Of a stretch of DNA of 64,000 nucleotides, positions 43,478 through 54,251 are shown in pieces. The notes below the pieces were generated by a model, which did not search any database, was not told the origin of the DNA, and saw nothing but the letters and a program-made list of their open reading frames with translations. How positions within the stretch are numbered: the stretch's first letter is position 1; each line of letters opens with the position of its first letter. Both the position numbers and the translations under genes were made by a program. The stretch is from Frondihabitans sp. 762G35 (GTDB lineage Bacteria; Actinomycetota; Actinomycetes; Actinomycetales; Microbacteriaceae): positions 1,426,001 through 1,490,000 of the forward strand of contig NZ_CP014619.1 of the NCBI RefSeq assembly GCF_002074055.1, read 5' to 3'.

Positions 43478-45069
43478 CCGTCGCCATCACCGCGAGCGGC
43501 GACGCTCTCGAGGCCGTCAAGCGCGTCGTCCCGATCCTCGTCGACGACATGGTCGCCTCCGGCATCACGGCACAGAACCCCAGCCTCTGGGGTCCCGACG
43601 CCGAGTCGGAGTCGGCGAAGCGTCTGGGCTGGACCGAGGCGGTCGCCGTCTCCGCCCCGCTCGTCCCGCAGATCGTCGAGCTCCGCGAGAAGCTCGCCGC
43701 CAAGGGCCTGACGCGCTTCGTCCTGGCCGGCATGGGCGGCTCCTCGCTCGCACCCGAGGTCATCACGCGGACCTACGGCGTCGACCTCGTCGTGCTGGAC
43801 GCGACCGAGCCGACCCAGGTCCTGACCGCACTCCACGAGGACCTCGAGCACTCGGTGCTCGTCGTCTCGTCGAAGTCGGGCTCGACCGTCGAGACCGCCA
43901 GCCAGCGCAAGACCTTCGAGAAGGCCTTCGGAGACGCCGGCTACGACGTCACGGAGCGCATCGTCGTCGTCACCGACCCGGGCTCGCCGCTCGATCGGTC
44001 GGCGCGCGAGGCCGGCTACGTCGTCTTCAACGCCGACCCCAACATCGGCGGTCGCTACTCCGCGCTGTCGGCCTTCGGCCTCGTGCCGTCGGGCCTGGCC
44101 GGAGCCGACATCGGCGAGCTCCTCGCCGAGGCCGACGCGGTCACCGTCGAGCTCGCGCAGGATCGCGCCGACAACCCCGGCCTCGTGCTGGGCGCGGTGC
44201 TGGGTGGCACGAAGCCCCTCCGCGACAAGATCGCCATCGTGGCCGACGGCACCCACATCCTGGGCTTCCCGGACTGGGCAGAGCAGTTGATCGCCGAGTC
44301 GACGGGCAAGCTCGGTCGTGGGCTCCTGCCGGTCGTGATCGGTCTCGACGCCCCGGAGATCACGGAGGGCCTGCACGACGTGCAGATCGTCCGTCTTGTC
44401 GCCAACACCGAGGAGACGCGCGACGTCGCCCCCGGCGAGGTCGAGATCTCGGGATCGCTCGGCGCTCAGATCATGGTCTGGGAGTACGCGGTCGCCGTCG
44501 CCGGTCGACTGCTCGAGATCAACCCGTTCGATCAGCCCGACGTCGAGTCGGCCAAGATCGCCACGCGGGCCCTCCTCGACGACCGTCCGGAGCCGGCTCC
44601 CGCCGCCTTCGAGGTCGACGGTGTCGAGGTCCGCGAGGTCGGCGGAGTCGAGCTCGGCGACTCGCTCGCCAGCGCGGTCGAGGGGCTCCTGTCCCAGCTG
44701 ACCGACGAGGGCTACGTCTCGATCCAGGCCTACGTCGACCGGGTTCACAACCCGGAGCTCGAGGAGACCCGCGACGTCCTCGCGGCGCGCACCCAGCGCC
44801 CGGTGACGTTCGGCTGGGGACCCCGGTTCCTGCACTCGACCGGTCAGTACCACAAGGGAGGCCCGGCCAACGGCGTCTTCCTCCAGATCACGCAGGTCGC
44901 CGAGACCGACCTCGAGATCCCCGACAGCCCCTTCACCTTCGGCACCCTCGTCGCGGCTCAGGCCGCGGGCGACGCCAAGGTGCTCTCGGAGCACGGTCGA
45001 CCCGTCCTCACCCTCACGGTGAAGGACGTAGCGGCAGCGTTGCCGGCCATCCTCAGCGCACTCCGTTGA
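43474..45069 (+). CDS. pgi: Glucose-6-phosphate isomerase
   Basis: A 531-residue isomerase of glucose 6-phosphate and fructose 6-phosphate. [11 protein letters not shown] and the phosphate-binding [10 protein letters not shown] are present, along with [13 protein letters not shown]. The arrangement resembles the tal-linked actinobacterial PGI type rather than the E. coli type. In some species tal and pgi are fused; here they are separate but overlap (GTGA), so translation is probably coupled. A strong hairpin follows before zwf. Confidence 0.93.
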   Translation: MTVAITASGDALEAVKRVVPILVDDMVASGITAQNPSLWGPDAESESAKRLGWTEAVAVSAPLVPQIVELREKLAAKGLTRFVLAGMGGSSLAPEVITRTYGVDLVVLDATEPTQVLTALHEDLEHSVLVVSSKSGSTVETASQRKTFEKAFGDAGYDVTERIVVVTDPGSPLDRSAREAGYVVFNADPNIGGRYSALSAFGLVPSGLAGADIGELLAEADAVTVELAQDRADNPGLVLGAVLGGTKPLRDKIAIVADGTHILGFPDWAEQLIAESTGKLGRGLLPVVIGLDAPEITEGLHDVQIVRLVANTEETRDVAPGEVEISGSLGAQIMVWEYAVAVAGRLLEINPFDQPDVESAKIATRALLDDRPEPAPAAFEVDGVEVREVGGVELGDSLASAVEGLLSQLTDEGYVSIQAYVDRVHNPELEETRDVLAARTQRPVTFGWGPRFLHSTGQYHKGGPANGVFLQITQVAETDLEIPDSPFTFGTLVAAQAAGDAKVLSEHGRPVLTLTVKDVAAALPAILSALR

Positions 45070-45075
45070 TCGTGG

Positions 45076-45107
45076 GGCGGGCGCAGGGCATTCCTCCTGC
45101 GCCCGCC
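45076..45107 (+). promoter_or_regulatory. 12-bp stem hairpin between pgi and zwf
   Basis: GGCGGGCGCAGG (45076-45087) pairs perfectly with CCTGCGCCCGCC (45096-45107) around an eight-base loop. It begins seven bases after the pgi stop. With no T-run it may be a processing or stability element, or a weak attenuator, that sets zwf-opcA-pgl expression apart from tkt-tal-pgi. Confidence 0.5.
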
Positions 45108-45164
45108 TCTCCCGGTTCCGGAGTACCACTCGAGCACCACAACGCAAGGACACAGACACCACAC

Positions 45165-46724
45165 ATGGCACCGGTGGAAATCACGCCGGAGTTCAACCCC
45201 CTGAGGTTGCCCTCCGATCGACGACTCAACCGAATCGCCGGTCCGAGCGGCCTCATCATCTTCGGCGTGACGGGCGACCTCTCGCGCAAAAAGCTGATGC
45301 CGGCCGTGTACGACCTGGCCAACCGCGGTCTCCTCCCCCCGGGCTTCGCACTCGTCGGCTTCGCCCGACGCGAGTGGGAGGACCAGGACTTCGAGCAGGT
45401 CGTCTACGAGGCGGTCAAGCAGCACGCCCGCACCCCCTTCGACGAGGACGTCTGGCGGCAGCTCAAGGAGGGCATCCGGTTCGTCCAGGGCAACTTCGAC
45501 GACGCCGAGGCCTTTGCCCAGCTCAAGGCCACCATCGACGAGCTCGACGTCGCCCGCGGAACGATGGGCAACCACGCCTTCTACCTCTCGATCCCGCCGA
45601 AGTTCTTCCCGCTCGTGACCGAGCAGCTCCGCAACTCCGGCCTCGTCGACGACGACGCGTCCAGCGACAGCGTCGAGCGCCCTTGGCGCCGCGTCGTGAT
45701 CGAGAAGCCCTTCGGCAGCGACCTGAAAACGGCGCGCGAGTTGAACGCCGTCGTGGAGACGGTCTTCGAGCCCGACTCGGTCTTCCGGATCGACCACTAC
45801 CTCGGCAAGGAGACGGTCCAGAACCTCCTGACCCTCCGCTTCGCCAACCAGATGTACGAGCCCCTCTGGAACTCCAAGTACGTCGACCACGTCCAGATCA
45901 CCATGGCCGAGGACATCGGCGTGGGCGGCCGCGCCGGCTACTACGACGGCATCGGCGCCGCGCGCGATGTCATCCAGAACCACCTCCTGCAGCTCCTCGC
46001 CCTCACCGCGATGGAGGAGCCGGTCAGCTTCAAGGCCAAGGATCTCCGGGCCGAGAAGGAGAAGGTCCTCTCCGCCGTGCGGATCCCCGAGGACCTCGCC
46101 ACGGGCACCGCCCGGGGTCAGTACTCCGGTGGCTGGCAGGGCGGCGAGAAGGTCCTCGGCTTCCTCGACGAGGCCGGCATGAACCCGGAGTCGGTCACCG
46201 AGACGTTCGCCGCGATCCGTCTCGAGATCGCCACGCGCCGCTGGTCGGGCGTTCCGTTCTACCTCCGCGCCGGCAAGCGACTCGGTCGCCGCGTAACGGA
46301 GATCGCCGTGGTCTTCAAGCGCGTCCCCGAGAACGTCTTCGGCCTGCAGGACGGCGCCGAGCTCGGCCAGAACGCGCTCGTCATCCGCGTGCAGCCCGAC
46401 GAGGGCGTCACGCTCCGCTTCGGCTCCAAGGTCCCCGGCATCGGCACGCAGGTGCGCGACGTCACGATGGACTTCGGGTACGGGCACGCCTTCACCGAGG
46501 CAAGCCCCGAGGCCTACGAGCGACTCATCCTGGACGTGCTCCTCGGCGATCCCCCGCTCTTCCCCCGCCACGAGGAGGTCGAGCTCTCGTGGAACATCCT
46601 CGACCCGATCGAGGAATTCTGGGCGACCCAGGGGCAGCCGGAGCAGTACCGCCCCGGCACCTGGGGCCCGCATTCCGCTGACGAACTGATGGCCCGTGAC
46701 GGCCGCACCTGGAGGCGTCCGTGA
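45165..46724 (+). CDS. zwf: Glucose-6-phosphate 1-dehydrogenase
   Basis: A 519-residue enzyme oxidising glucose 6-phosphate with NADP, the entry to the oxidative pentose phosphate route. The dinucleotide motif GVTGDLSRKK is at 34-43 and the active-site block RIDHYLGKE at 208-216 (His211, Lys215). DHVQITMAEDIG is also typical. The ATG at 45165 gives the normal N terminus; 33 further codons upstream are open but not protein-like. The stop overlaps the opcA GTG by four bases. Confidence 0.97.
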   Translation: MAPVEITPEFNPLRLPSDRRLNRIAGPSGLIIFGVTGDLSRKKLMPAVYDLANRGLLPPGFALVGFARREWEDQDFEQVVYEAVKQHARTPFDEDVWRQLKEGIRFVQGNFDDAEAFAQLKATIDELDVARGTMGNHAFYLSIPPKFFPLVTEQLRNSGLVDDDASSDSVERPWRRVVIEKPFGSDLKTARELNAVVETVFEPDSVFRIDHYLGKETVQNLLTLRFANQMYEPLWNSKYVDHVQITMAEDIGVGGRAGYYDGIGAARDVIQNHLLQLLALTAMEEPVSFKAKDLRAEKEKVLSAVRIPEDLATGTARGQYSGGWQGGEKVLGFLDEAGMNPESVTETFAAIRLEIATRRWSGVPFYLRAGKRLGRRVTEIAVVFKRVPENVFGLQDGAELGQNALVIRVQPDEGVTLRFGSKVPGIGTQVRDVTMDFGYGHAFTEASPEAYERLILDVLLGDPPLFPRHEEVELSWNILDPIEEFWATQGQPEQYRPGTWGPHSADELMARDGRTWRRP

Positions 46725-47671
46725 TCGTCGATCTTCCCGACAGCACCATCAGCCGCGTGTCGAAGGCGCTCGTCAAGATCCGGGAGGAGGGCGGCGTCGT
46801 CGCCCTCGGCCGGGTCCTGACGCTCGTCATCTCCACGAACCTCGGACACGAGGAGGAGGCCATCGAGGCCGCCAACGAGGCGTCCCGTGAGCACCCGATG
46901 CGCGTCATCGTCATCTCCACCGACGTCGACGGACCGGGTCAGGCGGAAGCGCGGCTCGATGCCCAGATCCGGGTCGGCGGAGACGCCGGCGCGAGCGAGG
47001 TCATCCTCCTGCGCGCCTACGGCGACATCGCGACCGACGAGGAGGGGCTCGTCACGGGCCTCCTGCTCCCCGACGCACCGGTCGTGGCCTGGTGGCCCGG
47101 CAAGGCGCCGAGCGTCGTCTCCGAGTCTCCCCTCGGGCGCATCGCCCAGCGTCGCATCACGGACGCCGCGGCACAGAGCAACCCCCGTCAGTCGATCGTC
47201 GACCTGGCCAAGACGTACGAGCCCGGCGACACCGACCTCGCCTGGACGCGCCTCACCCTCTGGCGCACACAGCTCGCCGCCGCCCTGGATCAGCCGCCCT
47301 ACGAGCCCGTCACGGCGGTCGAGGTGAGCGGCGCTGCGGATTCCCCCTCGACGCTGCTCCTGGCGGCGTGGCTGCGGCTCCAGCTGCAGGTGCCGGTGAA
47401 CCACGAGCTGACGACGCGGGCCACCGGGTCGAGCGGGATCCACGGGGTCCGCCTGATCCGCGCATCCGGCCCCATCGAGCTCGAGCGCTCGCTCGTGAAC
47501 GTCGCGACCCTCTCGCAGCCGGGACAGCCGACCCACGACTTGGCTCTGCCACGCCGCAACCTGCGCGACTGCCTGGCCGAGGAACTCCGTAGACTCGACC
47601 CTGATTCCCTCTTCGGGAACGTCGTGAAGACGGGCGTCGCCCAGCTGGGCGCCGACCGAGAGAACAACTGA
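46721..47671 (+). CDS. opcA: Glucose-6-phosphate dehydrogenase assembly protein OpcA
   Basis: A 316-residue protein needed for active Zwf assembly in cyanobacteria and actinobacteria. It begins VIVDLPDSTISRVSKALVKIREEGGVVALGRVLTLVI, and VVAWWPGKAPS is the conserved central block. There is no enzymatic motif. Overlap with zwf suggests coupled synthesis of enzyme and assembly factor. Confidence 0.94.
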   Translation: MIVDLPDSTISRVSKALVKIREEGGVVALGRVLTLVISTNLGHEEEAIEAANEASREHPMRVIVISTDVDGPGQAEARLDAQIRVGGDAGASEVILLRAYGDIATDEEGLVTGLLLPDAPVVAWWPGKAPSVVSESPLGRIAQRRITDAAAQSNPRQSIVDLAKTYEPGDTDLAWTRLTLWRTQLAAALDQPPYEPVTAVEVSGAADSPSTLLLAAWLRLQLQVPVNHELTTRATGSSGIHGVRLIRASGPIELERSLVNVATLSQPGQPTHDLALPRRNLRDCLAEELRRLDPDSLFGNVVKTGVAQLGADRENN

Positions 47672-47716
47672 TCCAGAGCGATCTGATCCCCGAGAGTAAC
47701 TGAGGCAGACTGAGAC

Positions 47717-48487
47717 GTGACGAACGAACGCCGGGTGCTGGTTCACCCCGACAAGGAATCACTGGGCGCATCCGTCGCCGCTCGATTCATCACCAAGATC
47801 ATCGACGTCATCGAGGAGCAGGACTACGCCTCGATCGTCCTGAGCGGCGGGTCGGTGAGCACGCTCGTGCTGGCGGCCATCAACCACTCGGGTGCTCGCG
47901 ACAGCGTGGACTGGTCGAAGGTGTCCGTGTGGTGGGCCGACGAGCGCTGGGTCGGAGCGGACGACGCCGATCGCAACGACCGCCAGAACGGCGTGGACCT
48001 CCTCGACCACATCGGGGTGCTCCCCGAGAACGTCCACCGCTTCAAGGCGGTCGGCGAGGTCGAGAGCATCGAGGAGGCCGCGTCCGCCTACATCGCCGAG
48101 CTGAAGGCGCACGCGCAGGGTGACGACGAGTCACCCCGCTTCGACATCACGCTCCTCGGTGTGGGCCCCGACGGACACGTCGCGTCGCTCTTCCCCGACA
48201 AGCCGCAGGTGGGCATGACCGAGCCGACCGTGCTGACGATCGACGACAGCCCCAAGCCGCCGCCGGAGCGTCTGACGCTCAGCCTCCCGGCCATCAACAA
48301 CTCGCAGCGCGTGTGGATGATCCTCGCCGGTGCCGAGAAGGCCTCCTCGCTGGGCCTCGCCCTGGCGGGCGCCGGTGCCGACCAGGTGCCCGTCGCGGGC
48401 GTCAAGGGCCGCAAGCGCACGGTCTTCTTCGTCGACCAGGATGCCGCGGCCGAGGTCCCCGAGCAGCTCATCGCCTCCACCTACTGA
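47717..48487 (+). CDS. pgl: 6-phosphogluconolactonase
   Basis: A 256-residue lactonase of the DevB/SOL type that hydrolyses 6-phosphogluconolactone made by Zwf. VLSGGSVSTLVL, SVWWADERWVG and LLGVGPDGHVASLFP are the three family blocks; the His in GPDGHVAS is at the active site. The GTG at 47717 has a weak upstream GAGG. It is the last gene of the operon, followed by a clear terminator. 6-phosphogluconate dehydrogenase is not in the window. Confidence 0.95.
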   Translation: MTNERRVLVHPDKESLGASVAARFITKIIDVIEEQDYASIVLSGGSVSTLVLAAINHSGARDSVDWSKVSVWWADERWVGADDADRNDRQNGVDLLDHIGVLPENVHRFKAVGEVESIEEAASAYIAELKAHAQGDDESPRFDITLLGVGPDGHVASLFPDKPQVGMTEPTVLTIDDSPKPPPERLTLSLPAINNSQRVWMILAGAEKASSLGLALAGAGADQVPVAGVKGRKRTVFFVDQDAAAEVPEQLIASTY

Positions 48488-48524
48488 GACGGCTCCACTG
48501 AGACGTCGCCGGTTGCGGTGTCTG

Positions 48525-48559
48525 TCCCCCGCGGATGTTCCCGCGGGGGATTTCTCTTT
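48525..48559 (+). terminator. Rho-independent terminator of the pentose phosphate operon
   Basis: TCCCCCGCGG (48525-48534), ATGTTC loop and CCGCGGGGGA (48541-48550) make a perfect 10-bp stem followed by TTTCTCTTT, 38 bp after the pgl stop. Confidence 0.9.
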
Positions 48560-48608
48560 GCCGAAACGCCACAGCGCCGCACCGTGCCGGCGGCCCGCAG
48601 GATCACGA

Positions 48609-48640
48609 CGGAAGGCCCGGCACGAATGCCGGGCCTTCCG
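48609..48640. terminator. 14-bp stem hairpin at the end of the gap-rbpA operon
   Basis: CGGAAGGCCCGGCA (48609-48622) and TGCCGGGCCTTCCG (48627-48640) pair perfectly around a four-base loop that reads TTCG on the minus strand. It lies 15 bp after the rbpA stop. There is no T-run, so it may act as a minus-strand terminator or as an insulator between the convergent operons. Confidence 0.7.
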
Positions 48641-48654
48641 TCGTCGCCGTGACG

Positions 48655-49023
48655 CTACTTCTTGGCGGGAACCTTGCCGCGCCGCTCGCGCAGAGCCTGC
48701 AGGGCCTCGTCGAGGAGCTGAGCCGCCTCCTCTTCGGTGCGGCGCTCCTTCACGTAGGCGAGGTGAGTCTTGTAGGGCTCGAGCTTGGCCACGACGGGCG
48801 GGTTGTCCTTGTCGCGCCCGGCGGGGAGACCGCTCGACGGCGAGTCGACGGTCTCGGGGATCTCCTCGTCGGGGACGTTCGCCGCGAAGTGACGGACGAC
48901 CTCGTTACCGAGGGCATCCCAGTAGGAGATGGTGATGCGCTCGGCGTGGTAACCCCGATCCTGCTCCCCCATCGGCCCGGCTCCGACACGCGAGCCTCGG
49001 ATTGCACTGCCACCTGATGCCAT
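48655..49023 (-). CDS. rbpA: RNA polymerase-binding protein RbpA
   Basis: A 122-residue actinobacterial transcription factor that binds principal sigma factor and RNA polymerase and stabilises the open complex. MASGGSAIRGSRVGAGPMGE is the diagnostic basic linker and sigma-interacting N terminus, followed by YWDALGNEVVRHFA and the core domain. The expected C-terminal sigma-interaction helix is visible in ERRTEEEAAQLLDEAL. The ATG overlaps the secG stop by one base. Confidence 0.95.
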   Translation of the reverse strand: MASGGSAIRGSRVGAGPMGEQDRGYHAERITISYWDALGNEVVRHFAANVPDEEIPETVDSPSSGLPAGRDKDNPPVVAKLEPYKTHLAYVKERRTEEEAAQLLDEALQALRERRGKVPAKK

Positions 49024-49274
49024 TAGGACCCCGCTGAGAATTTGGTGATGAGCCCGAGGACCACGATGCACGCGATCCAGATGAGCCCGAGGATGACTGT
49101 GATCCGGTTGAGGTTGCGCTCGGCCACACCCGACGCGCCGAGGTTGCTGGTGACACCGCCGCCGAACATGTCGGAGAGGCCGCCACCGCGACCGCGGTGA
49201 AGCAGGATGAGCAGGGTCAGCAGGAGGCTCGTGATACCGAGCAGCACCTGCAATACGACCTGGAGAATTAGCAC
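49023..49274 (-). CDS. secG: Preprotein translocase subunit SecG
   Basis: An 83-residue protein with two membrane helices (about 4-24 and 56-78) separated by a Gly-rich loop containing GRGGGLSDMFGGG, the usual SecG pattern. It assists SecYE in protein export. It starts with GTG directly after a weak ribosome site, in the common actinobacterial order gap-pgk-tpiA-secG-rbpA. Confidence 0.93.
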   Translation of the reverse strand: MLILQVVLQVLLGITSLLLTLLILLHRGRGGGLSDMFGGGVTSNLGASGVAERNLNRITVILGLIWIACIVVLGLITKFSAGS

Positions 49275-49333
49275 GGAGAACCTTTCACGTGGCGGATGGC
49301 CGCTAACGAGTATAACCGGGGCTGTGCCGGTTC

Positions 49334-50122
49334 TCAGACTCCGACGTGGTTCTGGTAACGGACGATGCTGGCGAACTCCGGGATGTCGAGACTGGCACCG
49401 CCGACGAGGGCGCCGTCGACGTTCGGCTCGCGCATGAAGGTCGCGATGTTGCCGGACTTGACGGAACCGCCGTAGAGGATCCGGGTGCTCGAGGCGGCGT
49501 CGGCCCCGAGGACCTCGGCCAGCGTCTCGCGGAGCGCTGCGGCGACCTGCTCGGCCTGATCGGGCGTCGCCGCCTGGCCGGAGCCGATGGCCCAGACGGG
49601 CTCGTAGGCGACGACGATCTCGGCCGTCTTCGGAAGCGACGCCAGTGCGGCCCGGAGCTGGGCCGTGGGCACGGCGCTGGGGCCGTGCTTCTCCAGGTCT
49701 TCGGCGGTCTCGCCGACGCAGAGGACCGGCACCAGACCGTGGCGGTGGGCCGCTGCCACCTTGGCGGCGACTATCTCGTCGGTCTCCCCGTGCAGGGTCC
49801 GTCGTTCGGAGTGCCCGACGATGACGTACTTGACGTCGAGTCGAGCGAGGAAGGCCCCGGAGATGTCACCCGTGAAGGCGCCGGAGTCGTCGGCGGACAG
49901 GTCCTGCGCGCCCAGCTCGAGATCGAGCTTGTCGGCGTCGATCAACGTCTGCACGGAGCGCAGATCGGTGAACGGCGGGAAGATCGCGGCCTCGACCTTG
50001 GCGAAGTCGTGCTTGGCGTCTTTGAGGCTCCAGGCGAGCTTCTGGACGAACGCGATCGACTGCAGGTGATCGAGGTTCATCTTCCAGTTGCCGGCGATGA
50101 ACGGGCGACGTGCGGTTACCAT
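49334..50122 (-). CDS. tpiA: Triose-phosphate isomerase
   Basis: A 262-residue TIM-barrel enzyme interconverting dihydroxyacetone phosphate and glyceraldehyde 3-phosphate. Lys14 (GNWKMN), His104 (VGHSERR) and Glu174 (AYEPVWAIG) are the catalytic residues. The ATG overlaps the pgk stop by seven bases. Confidence 0.97.
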   Translation of the reverse strand: MVTARRPFIAGNWKMNLDHLQSIAFVQKLAWSLKDAKHDFAKVEAAIFPPFTDLRSVQTLIDADKLDLELGAQDLSADDSGAFTGDISGAFLARLDVKYVIVGHSERRTLHGETDEIVAAKVAAAHRHGLVPVLCVGETAEDLEKHGPSAVPTAQLRAALASLPKTAEIVVAYEPVWAIGSGQAATPDQAEQVAAALRETLAEVLGADAASSTRILYGGSVKSGNIATFMREPNVDGALVGGASLDIPEFASIVRYQNHVGV

Positions 50123-51327
50123 CCGAGGACCTCCAGTCCGGGGAGCTTCTTGCCCTCGAGGAACTCGAGGCTGGCTCCACCACCGGTGGAGATGTGGCCG
50201 AACTGGTCGTCGCGGAAGCCGAGCGCGCGGACCGCCGAGGCGGAGTCTCCGCCGCCGACGACGCCGAGGCCGTCGACCCGCGTCAGTGCGTCGGCCACGA
50301 CGCGCGTGCCTGCCGCGAACGCGTCGAACTCGAAGACGCCCATGGGTCCGTTCCAGAAGACCGTCTTCGACGACGCGATGATGTCGGCGAAGGTCTTCGC
50401 GGTGTCGGGCCCGATGTCGAGACCGATGCCGGACGCTCCGAACGAGGTCGACTCGATGGCCGAGGCCTCGACCGTCTCGTGCTCGGCGTCGGCGGAGAAG
50501 CTCTCCGCCACGACCACGTCGGTCGGCAGGACCAGTCGGATGCCGCGGGACTCGGCGTCGCGCAGGTAGCCGCGGACCCGCTCCAGCTGGTCGCTCTCGA
50601 GGAGGCTCTTGCCGACCTGGTGGCCCTGCGCCGCCAGGAAGGTGAACAGCATCCCACCGCCGATGAGGAGGTTGTCGACGCGGGGCAGCAGGTGCTCGAT
50701 CACACCGAGCTTGTCGCTGACCTTCGAGCCGCCCAGGACGACCGTGTAGGGCCGCTCCGGCTTCTCGGTGAGGCGCTCGAGCACGTCGAGCTCGGCCGTG
50801 ATGAGCGATCCTGCTGCACTCGGGAGGAGCCGGGGCAGGTCGTAGACGCTGGCCTGCTTGCGGTGGACGACACCGAAGCCGTCGGAGACGAAGGCCTCGC
50901 CGAGAGCGGCGAGCTGCTCGGCGAAGGCCTTCCGCTCGGCGTCGCTCTTCGAGGTCTCGGCCGCCTGGAAGCGGAGGTTCTCGAGCACGATGATCTGGCC
51001 GTCCTCGAGCGAGTGGACGGCCGAGGCCGTCTCGTCGCCGACGGTCTCCGGAGCGAAGCCGACGGAGGTGCCGAGCAGCTCGCCGAGTCGCTGCGCGACG
51101 GGAGCGAGGCTGTACTCCGGCTTGACCTCCCCGTCGGGTCGACCGAGGTGGGAGATCACGATGACGCGAGCCCCCTCGTTGATCAGGGTGTCGAGGGTTC
51201 CGAGCGAGGCGCGGACACGCCCGTCGTCCGTGATCGCGCCGTCTTTCAACGGCACGTTCAGGTCGCAACGGACGATGACGCGCTTACCGGCCAGGGAGCC
51301 GAGAGACTCGAGAGTGCGAAGAGGCAT
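50116..51327 (-). CDS. pgk: Phosphoglycerate kinase
   Basis: A 403-residue kinase making ATP from 1,3-bisphosphoglycerate. RVIVRCDLNVPL is the N-terminal signature with the substrate Asp, VVISHLGRP follows, and the C-terminal nucleotide domain has VLGGSKVSDK and GVVGGGDSASAV. The ATG at 51327 gives the standard start MPLRTLESL; it is 14 bp after gap. Confidence 0.97.
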   Translation of the reverse strand: MPLRTLESLGSLAGKRVIVRCDLNVPLKDGAITDDGRVRASLGTLDTLINEGARVIVISHLGRPDGEVKPEYSLAPVAQRLGELLGTSVGFAPETVGDETASAVHSLEDGQIIVLENLRFQAAETSKSDAERKAFAEQLAALGEAFVSDGFGVVHRKQASVYDLPRLLPSAAGSLITAELDVLERLTEKPERPYTVVLGGSKVSDKLGVIEHLLPRVDNLLIGGGMLFTFLAAQGHQVGKSLLESDQLERVRGYLRDAESRGIRLVLPTDVVVAESFSADAEHETVEASAIESTSFGASGIGLDIGPDTAKTFADIIASSKTVFWNGPMGVFEFDAFAAGTRVVADALTRVDGLGVVGGGDSASAVRALGFRDDQFGHISTGGGASLEFLEGKKLPGLEVLGW

Positions 51328-51341
51328 CGGTGCAGCGGCGC

Positions 51342-52361
<1,020 letters not shown>

Positions 52362-52393
52362 TCAGGCGTCTGTCGACGCGGTTGTGTACAGCG

Positions 52394-52425
52394 AAAAACG
52401 GCGGCTGCGACCTCGCGCTTCAGCC
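52394..52425 (-). terminator. Candidate terminator of sodA
   Basis: On the minus strand GGCT...AGCC with an inner GCG/CGC pairing precedes GCCG and a run of five T (52398-52394), about 32 nt past the sodA stop. The stem is short and imperfect. Confidence 0.35.
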
Positions 52426-52456
52426 TTTACGACAGTAGCAGGAGGCACCTCGTGTG

Positions 52457-53080
52457 TCAGAAGACGAGGAGTCCGTCGGTCTTGGTGGTGGCGGTGGTGT
52501 AGCGGGCCTGGACGTTCTCCCACGAGACGACGTTCCAGAACGCCTTCACGTAGTCGGCGCGCACGTTGCGGTAGTCGAGGTAGTACGCGTGCTCCCACAC
52601 GTCGAGCATCAGCAGCGGCACGATGCCCAGCGGCACGTTGCCCTGCTGGTCGAACAGCTGGAACACCAGCAGCTTCTTCCCGATGGTGTCGTACCCGAGG
52701 ACGCTCCACCCCGATCCCTGCACGCCGAGCGCGGTCGCGGTGAAGTGCGCAGTGAACTGATCGAACGACCCGAACTGGTCGTCGATGACCTGGGCGAGGT
52801 CGCCGGTGGGCTTGTCACCACCGTCGGGCGACATGTTCGTCCAGAAGATCGAGTGGTTCACGTGACCGCCGAGGTTGAACGCGAGGTCCTTCTCCAGCTT
52901 GTTCACGTTCGCGAGGTTCCCGCTCTCGCGGGCCTCCGCGAGCTGCGCCACGGCCGTGTTCGCACCCGTGACATACGTCTGGTGGTGCTTGGAGTGATGC
53001 AGCTCCATGATCGTGCCCGAGATGCTCGGCGCCAGAGCCGAGTAGTCGTACGCGAGGTCGGGAAGGGTGTATTCAGCCAT
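52457..53080 (-). CDS. sodA: Superoxide dismutase (Mn/Fe family)
   Basis: A 207-residue cytoplasmic superoxide dismutase. The metal ligands are His28 (ELHHSKHH), His76 (HVNHSIFW), Asp160 and His164 ([11 protein letters not shown]). MGG-type Mn/Fe discrimination was not attempted; [13 protein letters not shown] is compatible with a Mn enzyme. AGGAG lies seven bases before the ATG. It sits between whiA and gap, both on the same strand. Confidence 0.96.
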   Translation of the reverse strand: MAEYTLPDLAYDYSALAPSISGTIMELHHSKHHQTYVTGANTAVAQLAEARESGNLANVNKLEKDLAFNLGGHVNHSIFWTNMSPDGGDKPTGDLAQVIDDQFGSFDQFTAHFTATALGVQGSGWSVLGYDTIGKKLLVFQLFDQQGNVPLGIVPLLMLDVWEHAYYLDYRNVRADYVKAFWNVVSWENVQARYTTATTKTDGLLVF

Positions 53081-53102
53081 GAACTGTCTCCTAGCTCGAG
53101 GG

Positions 53103-53152
53103 CCCGCCTTCTCCGCGATCGGAGACTCCGGCGGGTGGACGATTTAAGTCTA
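53103..53152 (-). promoter_or_regulatory. sodA -10 and leader hairpin
   Basis: Minus-strand TAGACT (53152-53147) is a plausible -10. About 12 nt further downstream the leader contains a two-part stem: outer CCCGCC/GGCGGG (53103-53108 with 53130-53135) and inner TCTCC/GGAGA (53110-53114 with 53121-53125). The resulting leader is about 60 nt with a proper ribosome site, unlike the leaderless genes in this window. Confidence 0.4.
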
Positions 53153-53270
53153 GTGACGACTCAGGGAACGAAGATGGATCGTCGCGTGAACGCTCAGGCA
53201 ATCCTCACGCCGGGCGGACCGTGGACCGGGCGGGGCCGGGACCTCGCGGCACGGGGACGGGGGTCCTGCG

Positions 53271-54251
53271 TCAGTCGAGATCGAGGTCGGCCGGGAGGTT
53301 CGCCTCGGTGCCGGGGATCCCCTGTTCGGAGGCCTTCTTGTCGGCCATGGCCAGGAGGCGCCGGATGCGGCCGGCGACGGCGTCCTTCGTCATCGGCGGG
53401 TCGGCGTGGTGCCCGAGCTCGTCGAGGCTGGCGTCGCGGTGGGCGAGACGCAGCTCGCCGGCGTAGCGGAGGTGGTCGGGGATGTCGTCGCCGAGGATCT
53501 CCATGGCGCGGTCCACGCGAGCGCAGGCCGCCACGGCCGCCTGGGCCGAGCGTCGGAGGTTGGCGTCGTCGAAGTTCACCAGGCGGTTGGCCGTGGCGCG
53601 GACCTCGCGGCGCTGGCGCAGCTCCTCCCAGTCGGCGACGCTGCGGGCGGCGCCCATCTGCTTGAGCATGGCGCTGATCGCCTCGCCGTCGCGGATGACG
53701 ACGCGGTGGATGCCGCGGACCTCGCGGGCCTTCGCGGCGATCCCGAGGCGACCCGCGGCTCCCACGAGCGCCATGGCGGCCTCGTTGCCGGGGCACACGA
53801 CCTCCAGGGCGGCCGAGCGGCCGGGATCGGTGAGGCTGCCCTGCGCGAGGAACGCGCCCCGCCAGATGGCCGCGAGGTCGTCGCGCGACCCCGTCGTCAG
53901 GCGGTTCGGGAGGCCGCGGACGGGGCGTCTCCTGGCGTCCATCAGTCCGGTCTGCCGAGCGAGCGTCTCGCCGGCCTCGTGGATGCGGACGAGGTAGTGG
54001 CTCGTGCGGCGGAGGCCCGTCGCCGCGATCACCGTGACGTCGCTCCGGGCGCCGTAGAGCTCCGCCAGGTCTTTGCGGACGCGGCGGGCCAGGAGCGCGC
54101 TGTCGAGCTCCGCCTCCACGGCGATGCGGCCGGAGATGACGTGGAGCCCCCCGGCGAAGCGCAGGATCGTCGCGACCTCGGCCGCGCGGACGGTCGTCTT
54201 GCCGACCTCGACGCGGGCGAGTTCTTCTTTGACGTCGGCAGTCTGAGCCAA
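53271..54251 (-). CDS. whiA: DNA-binding protein WhiA
   Basis: A 326-residue regulator conserved in Gram-positive bacteria; in sporulating actinomycetes it acts with WhiB on cell division genes. It has a degenerate LAGLIDADG-like N-terminal region ([12 protein letters not shown]) and a C-terminal helix-turn-helix ([34 protein letters not shown]). The start appears to be TTG at 54251, with AAGGA seven bases upstream; the product then begins [16 protein letters not shown] as expected. The usual upstream neighbour yvcK is missing. Confidence 0.95.
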   Translation of the reverse strand: MAQTADVKEELARVEVGKTTVRAAEVATILRFAGGLHVISGRIAVEAELDSALLARRVRKDLAELYGARSDVTVIAATGLRRTSHYLVRIHEAGETLARQTGLMDARRRPVRGLPNRLTTGSRDDLAAIWRGAFLAQGSLTDPGRSAALEVVCPGNEAAMALVGAAGRLGIAAKAREVRGIHRVVIRDGEAISAMLKQMGAARSVADWEELRQRREVRATANRLVNFDDANLRRSAQAAVAACARVDRAMEILGDDIPDHLRYAGELRLAHRDASLDELGHHADPPMTKDAVAGRIRRLLAMADKKASEQGIPGTEANLPADLDLD

